Of a stretch of DNA of 64,000 nucleotides, positions 49,569 to 60,774 are shown one piece after another. Below the pieces are notes generated by a model. That model was not told the origin of the DNA. It saw only the letters and a program-made list of their open reading frames with translations, and ran no database searches. Origin of the DNA: Pocillopora verrucosa (lineage: Eukaryota > Cnidaria > Anthozoa > Scleractinia > Pocilloporidae); contig NC_089314.1 in the NCBI RefSeq assembly GCF_036669915.1, positions 621,470 through 685,469 on the forward strand, in the 5' to 3' direction. The number at the start of each line of letters is the position of its first letter. Position 1 is the stretch's first letter. Made by a program: the position numbers and the translations under genes.

Positions 49569-52500
49569 CCGTGAAACTCTTTGCGCTGGCCAATTTACAT
49601 TATCAACTCAGTTGATAAAACCAGAATATCTTGTAACCCCCCCCCCCCCCCCCCACCGACGCGGCACCACAGTTTCTTCAGAAACTTACCCCTTTCTCTC
49701 AGCTATAGTCTACCGATCTGTCAGGGAAATGGCGGGTGAGGGGGAAGGGTGGGGAGGGGGGGGGCATGTGATCGATATGATTAGAATCCCATCCAAGTAG
49801 GACTACACGATAATTCACACTACACGAATTAGTAGCTAGATTGTTTCCAATAATTTTTTCCATCACAATCAGTCACGAGCTCTTGCACCAAGCGTCGACA
49901 GAAGTCTCTGAGAGTTACCAATGATTAAAGGAGCTTTGTGCGATGCCTTATATGAAAAGTGCAGCCTAAAGGGTAGACCATTTATTGATACGCCAGCCGC
50001 TTAATGTTATGGAAATTGAGATAGCCTATAGTTTTTGAGCAGTTTGCCGTCTTGTTACGAGTGTAAGACTTTTTCCTGGACAACATAGTTTCCTTTTAAA
50101 CCCTTAGTGGTTCTTATTGCGTTTGACAGACGTCCCCTTGTAAACGAGCAGGTCGCCCGCCTTTAGCTGAAAAGGTCTTTTATAGACAAACATATCTTTG
50201 AGTTTCATTGTTTCATATTGCAGCCAGTGACCCGGAGGAATCATTTAAAATCAATAACGCCACAGGAATAATAACAGTAAACCGAAATCTTACTCGAAAG
50301 TCGTATCCTATTATAGTGACGGTAAGTTCCTTCAACTTTAATCCATATAATCACTGTGCGATACTGGCCGTATCACAACCCAAAACGTTGCGCAGAAATA
50401 GAAAAGAGAGGACACCTGAAGACAAGACTAGGGCACGTAAACATTCTCGGCAGCTGTAGAGTAAAGGCCCAATTGGTTTCAGGAGATTAAATGCTACATC
50501 GATTGTTTTTTTTATTATTCATTTTTTTTTCAGGCGAAATCAACTAACCAGCCTGTTGCGTTTGCACTGGTTATGATAAATGTCGGTTCAATGCCCAATC
50601 GAACATTTGTGGCATCAGTGATAGAAAATGAAGCAAACATCACGGTGTTTGACTTGATGGTATGTGGATATCTGAATTAAGAAAAGCACTCTTGTGAATA
50701 AAAGATTGCATTTCACCTGATAATAATATCGTGTTTAGCAACAATTATCATTATTATGATGGTCACTATAATAATTGCTATCAAGCCATGATTGTTCTAT
50801 CTAGAGGCATTTCTCTCCTTAAGGAACAGTACTGAGTATATTAGCAAGCATGCTACGTTACACTGTCAAAAATTAGTGATAGGCATGACATTATCTGTTA
50901 TTTTTCCTTAATTTCCTCTCCATTCACTCGTAGAACTTGGAGAAATATTTCAACATATCATCTCCCGAATTCCTAATCCACCGAGGCAACGAAGATGGCA
51001 ATTTTTTTGTTAATGAAACTTCGAAGGAACTGCGAGTTGCCACTCGAGTCCTGGATAGAGAACAACGTGAGAAGTACACTTTGATCGTGGAGCTTCTGAA
51101 AGATGGAACAAACAAAGGCTTCGCAATGGTTAGACCGCATATTATCATTGTTGTGTTCAATATCTGTTTTCAACCCTTTACTTTCCGGAATGAACAACTC
51201 GTAATTTCTTCTAACAACATTGATAAATTGAGAAGACAGGTGATGAACATGAAGAAAGACACCAACTGAGGGTTGGATGTTCTTTTATTTGACAATTATT
51301 CGTATTGAACAATTTTTGAGAAGTGGCGCGGGAAGTAAGGAGAAACATTATTATGATCTAGTGCCCAATAGAAGGATTTCCACTTATTTCAGCGCCAATT
51401 CAGCTTCAGCATCGCTGCATTTCTCAAAAATTTCGAAATTTTTCAATTATCAAGAGGCTAATTCTCTGGAACAAATTAAAATTAGTTTGAAATCGAATAC
51501 TGGGGTAACGCAACAGATCAAGTTGACTGGTAGGTTTAATGCACAACATCGCCTTACGTATATTTCATATATCTTGGGCCCAAATCGCAGGTTCTCCATA
51601 TCTTCCTCGCTTATCGTCCCTTAATTCTGCATTATTTTCACTACAAAGATAAACATAAACGTGGTTGATGTAAACGACAACACTCCTAAGTTTGAAAACC
51701 CAACATTGGTAAGTGTACCAGAAACCACACCCGAGGGAACTGTTGTCCTCACAGTAAAAGCCGTAGACAGAGACGCAGGGCTTAATGGTTCTGTGGTGTA
51801 CAACATCATAGCAGGAAATGAACAAGGTACTTATGGCTAGACAAATAAATTTAGACTTTGTTAAATAAAAAATATGAATTCCAAAGTCAGAAAATAACTT
51901 TCAATAGCAAGTTTCGCGCACCGTCTGTTTCTCATCTTCTTTACCATGGTCCCTCGTGTTTGCAACACATTTTTAAAACAGAGTAATGATTTCTTAAATG
52001 TCTAGTCGATGTCTCAGCTGATCTCGCCCTCAGAGTTTGCATTGTGCCCGGTCTAAAAATTTTTGTTCAAGCAAAGGTCACCGTGCTTGTCTTGCTATAT
52101 TACTCATTTTAGCAACCTGGATTGTACATGCGTGCCCCTGGTGCATGCTAGTGCACGACGTCTCTTAATTTGACTTCACTGGCACGAGAATCTCTTTCTT
52201 GATTACTAGTTATGTCTTCTTTCACAGCCTATGCTTTTCCTTTCGTTCTTTTCCTAGCTTTCTTTGCTTTGAACAATAAATCTGGAGAATTGTCTTTGGT
52301 AAAACCACTCGATTTTGAAGCCGCCGTTCAGTACGTACTGAACGTGTCAGCTTCTGATATGGGAGAGCCTCGGCGCCGTGCGTTCAGTAACGTCACTATA
52401 AACGTGACTGATGTCAATGATAACTCTCCGGTTCTTCAAGCACGGATCATTCAAGCTTCTGTTGCAGAGGTAAGTAAATTCGAAACACACTTGACTTTGC

Positions 52501-55500
52501 CATGACTACAAGATTATGAATCTGCCTTTTTCGGTAGAAAGGCACGTAATGGAGAATCCATCCTTATAAAGAAGATCATCGCTTTTAAGATCCCAGCGTT
52601 TAATGTTTTTCTTTGCATGAAAGATGCAGCCACTGTATTTTGAAAGACTGAATCCATCAGTACGGTCTCTCCAGTTATCTTCATACCAGCTCAGTATCAT
52701 TCAGTAGTCGCCTTATTCTGTTGCAGGGTGCTTCCTCTGGTTCATTTGTTGTTCAGTGTAATGCATCCGACGCCGACACTGCAGCAAATGCGCGGATTAC
52801 TTATCAGCTTGTAGAAGGCGCGGTCAACAGGTTCTCGATTGATAACATTACAGGTGTCATAACCACATCCGGGTCGTTTGACAGGGAGACTGATCCCGAG
52901 CTGTACACGGTAAGGCTTTTATTAAGACTCAATAATTTGATACTTTATCTTCGTGTGAAAAAGAAACATCAGGTAAGCTAACTGGGTTTGTCTCCTTCAA
53001 GGAAAAAACTTGTGTGTCGAAGTTTGTTTCGTGTAGATTTTTCTATAGGTATAATCACTCTATCAGGTTTCGCACCATGTGATCAAACGCCCCCCCCCCC
53101 TCCTCCCAGTGATACATGATCTCAATGATTTTAGGAAACAAACTGAGCTGACATTCCTGCTCCGTAAAAGTGCAGAATGGCAAAATAATGCGATCCAGAT
53201 CAGTTCTTACACGAATTTGCAAAAGTTCCCTAATTTAATTTAATTCATAGAAAATTATCTTTTGGGGTAAGTAAAGCTTAAGATAACAGTTTGCCAGTGT
53301 TGAAAAACCTAAAGAGGTAACAACATATCATAGGAAATCACAGAGGATCGTAACGTAATAACTTAAAAAAAATAAAACGAAAATCTGTCCATGTCAACAA
53401 ACCGTCGCATATTTTCTTTACCTTTCTTTATTTCGAAGGAGTCCTTGCACTCTAAGTCGAAGTTTCTTGCATCATTATTGCTTCAATAACCCAATCTTTA
53501 ATCAACTGAACATTTGCTTATAAGTAATAAGTAATCTACTACCCTTAGCTCGTGGTGAACGCCCAAGACAATGGACAGCATCCCCGTTCTGATGTTGGTT
53601 TTGTTGTTGTTCATATCACCAATGTAAACGAACATTCTCCAGTCTTCGCGCCGGCATTATACGTAGGAGGTAAGATACTAGAGGAAGTGTCGTGAAAAGG
53701 CTAAGTTAGGGATAGGAAACGAGATTATAACCAAATTTTAACTAAACTGTAAAAACACTATAATGATAAAATGTGAAATGCCTAAAAACTTTTAAATAAG
53801 GGTAGATTTTGCGATAGTTACGAAGACGGCTACCTCAGTTAGCGGTCAAGAGGGCATGTGTAGTTTGGGACAGAGGTGGTGTAAAAACCACCATATACAC
53901 AGCCTAAAGTCTGTTTGCAAGCTTAGTTACCCAGAGAGCTCATCCCAGTTTCTGTAACATAAAGCGACCAGGAGACTAATTACTTCTCTGTATCAGATAC
54001 AAGTCCTCCGGTGTTTTCCCCTCAGCATATGTAAGTTTCCTTGGTAATCCCATTCGTTTTTACTCCTAGTGGAGCAAGAGTGGAGTGTTTTTTAAGAATA
54101 CAACACAATGACAACAAATGGGACTTGAACTCGAGCTCGGGTCAATAAACACCCTGTTTCCAGCCTACATTTGCTCTCATTTCTTTTTTAATACAAACAC
54201 CTTGTTCACTTTGTCCTAGAGCTTCGCGCTCTCCCGAAGTGCTTTTACATTTCCATAACCCTGCCTAGCTGGGGGAGGTTGGTCTAGGTCCCAGGCCCCA
54301 ACAGGTCCAGTAAATAACCTTTTCATCACACTCTCTTAACTGTAAAGAATATTAAAGATAAGAAAAGGACAAAAAATTGTTGTTTTCTCCTTGAAAAGGT
54401 ATCCGTAGCTTATTTATTTTTTCAATTTTTCATCGTCCTTTACAAGGTGTGTACAAAGATACGACTTACTATTCGCTAGTGACGACTGTTAAGGTACGTG
54501 TTATTGGATAAAGTCCTTTGCCTTTCTAAATTGCTCTGTAAAGATGTTCCCAGTGTTTTACTATAAACCAGGAAATAACTCCATTTGATAACTTGATAAC
54601 CAGGTAACAATCCCCAGAGATGTTCTTATCTGTTTGTCTGTTTGTTTTTTTTTTTAAGTACTTAATCCTGTTTAGTTGGGAAAGAAGAATCTCTAAAGTT
54701 TTTGGATCATTTTGCAAATTTCTTAGGACTTAACGACCCAAAGAAATAAAATTTTGAAAACCCACTCTCGACCTGACTTCTGTTCTCTCGAAGCGAAATT
54801 TTTACCAAACCTATAGGGGTTGAAAATCGTGTCGATGGTAGGGTATATAGATAGAGGGAAACAAGAAACTGAAAGGGAACAGGGATGGTCGTGGATAGAG
54901 AAGATTAGTAGACATTGACTAATTATATTTTTAGTTTTAAAATACAGTTTATGAACGAGTAATACCCTAATTTGGCAGAGAGATATTTATCAAAACTTAA
55001 AGAAGGAATGTAGTTAAGCAGAAATCAGTATGAAGCTGGGTTGTCAGCGCTTTGTGTTTGACATATTCTGTGTTCAGGCGAGCGATGCTGATTCAGATTC
55101 GCAATCCGCCATTACCTTCGAACTTGTCAATGGCAATGGGCTGGGGTTGTTTCACGTAGAGCCTGACACAGGTCACGTGAGAGTCGCAACCTCATTGGCT
55201 GGTAAAGATGGTTCAAAGTTCACTCTAGAAGTAAGTGCCTCGGACGGCCGGAAAAAGGCAGCCACCAACGCAATTGTAAACGTAAGTATGAAAAAGATGC
55301 CGTAAAGTCTTTTCGAGTTTGCGAAATATATAATTCGACGTTCTGAATGCTGGTGTCTTCGTTTCTTCACCATAGTTTTTTGTCTGAGTGCCGTAATCAA
55401 AATGGCCTATCAGAAAGTAGTAAATATCAAAGGAAACCAACAAAATCATTTCTTGAGGCGCAGATTAGGATTCGACTCTGTTTGGAAAAAGGGGGGGATC

Positions 55501-58500
55501 AGGTGACGCTTATTTTCTGAACCAGTTACAGAGTGAAGTACATGTAGAGTACGAACATCATTCCTGATTGCTCAAGATAAGTGAATTAGCATGCCCTTCC
55601 GTAAGAGATTGAAGAATTCTTAAATCTAGCTGATTGACAGTAATGTCAAGCAGTAGTTAACAGCTTCACTTGGAAATGTTTGAGATATGTTTCCTGTAGT
55701 ATCTTAGTAGGTTGGTCAACTGTGTTATTAGAGGAAATGTGGACATAGTAGAGCGTCTCAAGACTTTCTTGCATATTTCTCTAGGTTTTTGTTCTCCGTG
55801 ATGAAGATTCCATTGCTATAAAGGCAGGTGTGGTCCCGGAAGAGATCACGAAAAGCAGAGCGGAATTTCTTGAGTATGCGTAGTGATTTAGATCTTCAAT
55901 AATTTCACAAACATAGCCGAACTAGTTAAGAATATATTTCTTGATAAACACTGATAAAAAAATTTCATCAAAAGTATTGTAGGGTAGGTGTCGTAAAAGT
56001 GGCGACAGAGAAGAGAAGCAAGAAGGTAACTGTGACAACCGCGTCACAGCCCTTTATAAGGCACCTACCAAAATTCAACACGGACAAACTGGTTTGTGGA
56101 ATGAACACCAAAAGAGTGGGAGGATGGGAAGGAAATAGAGCAAGCAAAGCAGCAAAATTGAACTTTAACTTAGCTTTTAAAAAAATGTAATCCCACAATT
56201 TATTAATTTTTTTAGAAAGGTTTTACCTACGTGCATAATTTTCATTGGAAAATAGAAAAGATTAGCATTACTGAAGAAGAGATCTGATATGTACCACCGA
56301 TATAGTCGAGTCTTTATTGTTTCACACAATCAATATGGTCAACGTGACCTTACGTGAAAACGAAACATATGTTATCAGACTGCAGATAGGCCAACAGTTG
56401 TATTTGATTGTTTCGGGCCAACACATATATAACAGTAATACTATTACTATTCTTGGACAGAATGCTTAAATCCATAACGGGGGGAGATGCCCTTATAAAG
56501 TATCTCCAGCAAGAAGATGGTGAAAACGCGTAAGTATCACCTGATCACTAATCCGCTTGGTTATATTTACTGTTCACCCATGTCTATGGATTCCCATTTT
56601 TCTCAAAACAAACCGGCAAGACATCCTTAAAGGAATAGAGAAATCTTATTGATAACTCTGAAAACGAAATTGGTTCAGCTCTGAACTGATAGCCCGCGTC
56701 TTTCGTTTACAAGGAAGTTAATAAACTGTTGTGTTACCAGTTATTTGATTGACTCAAAAATTGTCCTTAGCTCTTATAATGCTCAATTTGCGAGCTTTGT
56801 TGTTATCCGTTTTTGACACTACTGAAAAGCCCATTACGGTCTCCAAATGCAAGAATCATTTTTTAGAACTTAACTAACAGTCACAAATGTCCGTAGAAGC
56901 TAATAATCAGTGTGTATTTTAACGCTACAGGACTCTTGTGACTTTCAACGTGGTGAGAGGTGACGAAGTAATGTCGGGATTTGATATTACAAGGTTAGTG
57001 CTATAAATTGGTTAAATTTTCAAATAAATAATCTTCAGGTGCAAGTCACTTATCGAGTCTAAGGGCGTTACTTCCCTGAAAGGCGGGAAAACCGGTACGA
57101 TTTTTTCACTCGTGAAAAAAACCGTATCAGGCTTCTGATTAGTCATACGACATCTTTTACTGGTGAGAAAAAATTGTACAACCAGTGGGATTACTTCTCA
57201 TCAAAGACAGACGACTTGTATTCATTGAATTTGCACTGGACAAATCTCAGTACTTGCATGACGAGTTCATTTCCATTTTGGTAAAGTTTAAAACATTTTA
57301 ATTCCTCTTTTTGATAAACTTACCTAGATGTGGTATGTTGTAAATTCTATTTAGTGGAAGTCAATCAGTTTACAGGAAAGCCGTCTTAATGTTCAACAAT
57401 ATTACGCCCAACCAATTCATCGTGCCCAAAGATCTCGTTCCTATCGAAATCCAGTTGGCGGCGCCAGTGAATTGTTTATAATGTCATAAATTTCAGCTTA
57501 TATCATAGCTCCCTTCGCAATGTTGCTGACACATTAAACTTGTTACCCGCGAACAACTTAATCGTGTAACGTCTTACAATATTTTTTCCCTTTTTAGGGC
57601 TTTGTCAGACAACGAAGAAGCTTTAAAAACCACATATAAAAAGTTCAATATATTATGGTACCGGCCCCCAGGTGGACCTCCCTCAACAGAGGCTCGTAAG
57701 GGTACTGAGGAGGAGTTATCTGCCGTGGTCGGAGCCATGATCTGCCTTGGTGTCATTATTGGTGTAGGAGCGATAATTATGATAATTATATTGATCATGT
57801 GAGTGAATCTCAGAGCGATAATTATGATGATTATACTGAGTGAATCTCAGAGCAATATACAGATAATACGAGCATGAAAAAGGCACCTGTATGAATGGCT
57901 TCAAGTTCGTGTTTCAGACAATCTTGTGGCTGAAATTGGTGCTATCGCCATAATCGTTACATACTATAATCGGTGAATTACCTCACTCTTACTAAGAGTA
58001 GGGTCTAACAAGTTTAATGTAGGAATTTCTTGGGCTGTTCTGATTGTGCTTGAATGGAAGTTCATTCCTTTTCATGTTTGTTTTAGAAGAAAAAGAAATG
58101 GTCAGAGTCCGTTCAAGAAAAAGAGACAAACAAGAGTGACGTTCAATGACAAACCTTTCTTGTAAGTGACATGAAACATTCACGAGTTTTCTCTCAGTAG
58201 AAAACTTGTCAAACTTTCCTTATACCAGACATGGTTTGATGCTACTCCGGTTTAAAGATTTAATGAATGTAACCGAGAAGTTAAAAATTCATAGACCCTG
58301 GGTCTATGAATTGTTACTTCTCGGTTAACATTCATTCTTTAAACCAGAGTAGCATCAAACCATGTCTGATTGTCCATCTAGTTGCCTTGTGGACTTTAGT
58401 ATGTTTCCTTATGCCATTTCTACAATTTCAACTTTAATGGCTATTAAAGGATGCGCTCATCATCCCTGACATTCCAGCCTACATTACGTACCACACAACA

Positions 58501-60774
58501 ACATGACCATTCACTTTTGGTTTAAAATAATTTACCTCGAAGATTATTTGAAGAATGTCAAATTTAGTATCTTTCAGTTGAGTGGAATGTGCTTGAGGTC
58601 TCGATAGGCGAATATTCTTGTATCTGCAAGTGTGACCTCTGAGCTTAGATTATGATTCACTATTCAGTTACATTCATAAAGAATGGCCTTATAAGCGCCA
58701 CGAGCTTACGGATATGGCGCTATAGAAATCCTTATTATTATTATTATTATTATTAATTAATTAATAGAGAGTCATGCTGTTCTGTCGGCATATTTTAGTT
58801 AACTAGCCTTATTTCTCCTTACCTCAGCATTGAACCTGTTCAGACTGCTGTGACATCAAACCACGTGGAATCCGCACAGGTAACATCTCCCATTATTCAG
58901 TCTCAGCTCTCTGCGTACTAGTAGTGCTACAATATAAAATGACAAATAAAATGATAAAATGATGTTCCATTGTATTTTCAAGAAATTTTTATTCCCAAAC
59001 ATCCTATATTATTAGAGAAAGGCAATTGAAATCATTTAAAGTTTTCGCACTGTGGATTGTAGATAGTTAGTTACCAGCATAAACTGGTACCTGAATAAAA
59101 CTAATTTTGTTATAACTTCTAGAAATAGTTTTCTGACCAGCAACAGACAAAAATTTATCACAAAATATTTTTGTTCCTGACTTTCAGAGCATTTTCATAC
59201 ATAAAGGACACCAGAAAAAAAGTTTCAATCATATAAAAACTGGACTTACAGAAAACGATTTTCATTTAACCTCTTATAACATTGCATGCCAGTTATGATT
59301 AAGCCATAATTATAGAACCCCACCACATTTTATGATGCAGACTGATTTTAATCATTTAAACCTCTCAATCAGTGCTAATCTGTAGATATGATCAATCGAT
59401 GTTTTTCGTTTATAAATGATAGACAATCGATTATGTTGGAGCAGCCTGTTTACTTTATCAAACTTTTACAGAATGGTCCAACATCTAATGATGTTCGCGC
59501 TCACATGGTGTGCTATCAGGCAGACATAAAATACGACTTCACCATGTTATAAAATGTAACTATAAAAATGAAAGTATTTAAAAAATATTTCTAAATTATA
59601 ATACGCAGTAAACTATTATTTAACAATTATTCGCCTCTGGCTCAGTGATTACTGTTGAATAATCCCCGAGAGGAAGTCAAGGGAATTATTCAACAATATT
59701 CACTGGGCTTGAGGCGAATAATCTTTTTAGCATAATTGCTCTAGTGCTTTCGAATTCTGTTGTAAATATTCGTTTTGATGCTGAAACCATTTAGTTTCAA
59801 TTGTTTCGATTACTCGAGATAAACAGCCACCTTCCACTCGAATTTCACAGGTTCATTTAATTCAATCAGCAAATTTCATATCTTTCTTTGAAAAGTGTTA
59901 CTCAGAATTGAATTTTCGTTATCGTATTCATCAGTACCTCGGCAACACTGAAAAAACGCGAGGTAGCCATTTCTTACTTTGGCGCTCCTACTTTAATCAC
60001 CTCGCGCGAGGTGATTATAGCGAGATATGAGGCAATTTATAGTAATGTTTTGTTCATAAGATTGTTACCAAAATACGGTCATTTCTTTGTCAAGTCTCGC
60101 AGTTTGCTTTATAGAAGTAACCCTTTGAAATATATAGATATTTAATTCGTAAACATATCATGTCCCAGGCTCCTGGAGTTTATCTCTTTTTCGTTTCTAT
60201 TTGTGGCCTTGACGCCCTGATGACTTCACAGTAAATAATGACTTACTGAATAATCAACACATCAGGTGCAAGTCATTTAACTCGCTATATCCTTTCATTT
60301 TCACAGGAAGCTCAAGAGGTTATAGTCCATATCCCAGCCGAGGATGACAACAGTTCTGAAGGCAGTGATGACGGTTCTCGTGGCGAAATGAGCTTTTTAA
60401 ATTTCGGCTACGGTTCGCAACTGGCAGCCATGAGGGAGGAAGATCCGGACGAATATGTTGAAATAGATCATAACGCGTTCTTCCCCCCTCCGCCTAAAGG
60501 CCCGCCGCCGAAGCCACCGGATTCTGACGAGGAAGACTCCGAAGATGCCGACAGCATCTCGATGGGATCACGAAGTGATTATGAAAATGAGTACTCGGGA
60601 AAGTACAACCCAGATGACGTAGCAGATGTCAATGAGACCGTGTTAAGCCATTCTCCATCGGACTCTACTACAGGAAGCACAGACCAGTTAGTTACTGGTT
60701 ATCCAAAGGTTACGTTTCCTAGTGGTAGGTTTTTGCAAAGTTTTTCGCTGAACGAAGCGACGACTGAGTTGTAG
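42239..60774 (+). CDS. Cadherin-23-like single-pass cadherin, seven EC repeats
   Basis: Calcium-dependent adhesion protein, 25 exons, 1,066 residues, total 3,201 nt in frame. Exons: 42239-42293, 44200-44256, 45006-45148, 45723-45779, 46363-46452, 46798-46902, 47220-47324, 48631-48762, 49389-49464, 50224-50321, 50534-50659, 50934-51128, 51649-51826, 52258-52469, 52727-52909, 53549-53669, 54447-54493, 55078-55281, 55785-55873, 56461-56529, 56931-56993, 57598-57798, 58087-58161, 58828-58879, 60307-60774. Signal peptide MLSLLLFSLVSFTPG; EC1-EC7 to about residue 728 with DINDNYP, DVNDNTP, DVNDNSP linkers; EC2-EC4 lack several calcium residues. Residues ~729-835 (FVLRDEDSIAIKAG ... FLEMLKSITGG) resemble the membrane-adjacent domain of CDH23/PCDH15. 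TM ~844-868. The tail has PPPPKGPPPKPP and ends TTEL, a class I PDZ ligand. CDH23 relationship is inference from MAD and tail; the model itself is strong. Confidence 0.88.
44343..44442. repeat. Inverted repeat in cadherin intron 2
   Basis: Arms of about 40 bases, 44343-44385 and 44402-44442, pair with few mismatches (cacaaggaaccaataaagag against ctcttattggctccttgtg-type sequence) around a ~16-base loop. It looks like a small hairpin MITE next to the donor of the exon ending 44256. Confidence 0.7.
46560..46645. repeat. GAT/GAC-rich simple repeat
   Basis: Degenerate run of gatgat, gacgatgaagatgaagatga and related units inside the cadherin intron downstream of 46452. It gives a chance acidic open frame that is not part of the gene. 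Confidence 0.7.
47467..48326. repeat. Minisatellite, ~8 copies of a ~107-bp unit
   Basis: Head-to-tail units lie in the intron between cadherin exons ending 47324 and starting 48631. Each carries attattcaagtactctatca, caaagtcttccatgtgatca, gctacgctgctcaccatcta and ttccatgatagatagctga. Units begin near 47467, 47571, 47670, 47777, 47885, 47990, 48106 and 48217. The last two are nearly identical and share a tattttatattttattttat insertion, suggesting recent expansion from the right end. The sixth has an internal partial duplication of cgctgctcaccag. Confidence 0.9.
49495..49690. mobile_element. Second copy of the 12.1-kb MITE-like element
   Basis: Contains the shared core in both orientations: gacggttcgagcgttagccc followed by its inverse gggctaccgctcgaaacgtc. 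Then come caatttacattatcaactca, an 18-base C tract and caccgacgcggcaccacagt, matching the tail of the copy at 12148-12348. It sits in the cadherin intron after the exon ending 49464. No clean target duplication was found. Confidence 0.7.
57355..57481 (+). CDS. Candidate alternative terminal exon of the cadherin
   Basis: After acceptor TTCTATTTAG a frame compatible with the phase-2 donor at 56993 stays open for 42 codons (SGSQSVYRKAVLMFNNITPN ... IQLAAPVNCL) to a TAA at 57479-57481. Use of this exon in place of 57598-57798 would end the protein before the TM segment and yield a soluble ectodomain. The open length could arise by chance, so support is modest. Confidence 0.3.
57768..57855. repeat. 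Tandem duplication spanning the end of the cadherin TM exon
   Basis: gagcgataattatgataatt...gagtgaatctca is repeated in the intron as gagcgataattatgatgatt...gagtgaatctca, with a third partial unit. The donor at 57798 lies inside the first copy; the second copy lost the AT|GTGAGT arrangement (it reads actgagtg). Confidence 0.7.
58226..58369. repeat. Near-perfect long palindrome in a cadherin intron
   Basis: Arms 58226-58297 and 58300-58369, about 70 bases each, are inverted copies meeting at gaccctgggtc with almost no spacer. Shared arm sequence includes cagacatggtttgatgctac, ggtttaaaga, taaccgagaag and aattcataga. Only a few mismatches are visible. It is probably a young MITE or a hairpin-forming insertion, between exons ending 58161 and starting 58828. 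Confidence 0.85.
58670..58768. repeat. SINE-like tail with (TTA)n microsatellite
   Basis: ataagcgccacgagcttacg followed by gatatggcgctatagaaatc ends in ttattattattattattatt and ttaattaatt. A short hairpin-forming unit with a TTA tail is typical of retroposed short elements. Confidence 0.5.
59617..60045. mobile_element. Hairpin-rich non-autonomous element in the last cadherin intron
   Basis: Left part: attattcgcctctggctcag (59626 onward) is inverted as ctgggcttgaggcgaataat near 59703-59724, with an inner pair ttgaataatccc / gggaattattcaa. Right part: a perfect 24-base palindrome TAATCACCTCGCGCGAGGTG... at 59994-60017 within sequence containing two more gcgaggta copies. Boundaries of the whole element are approximate. 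Confidence 0.55.
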
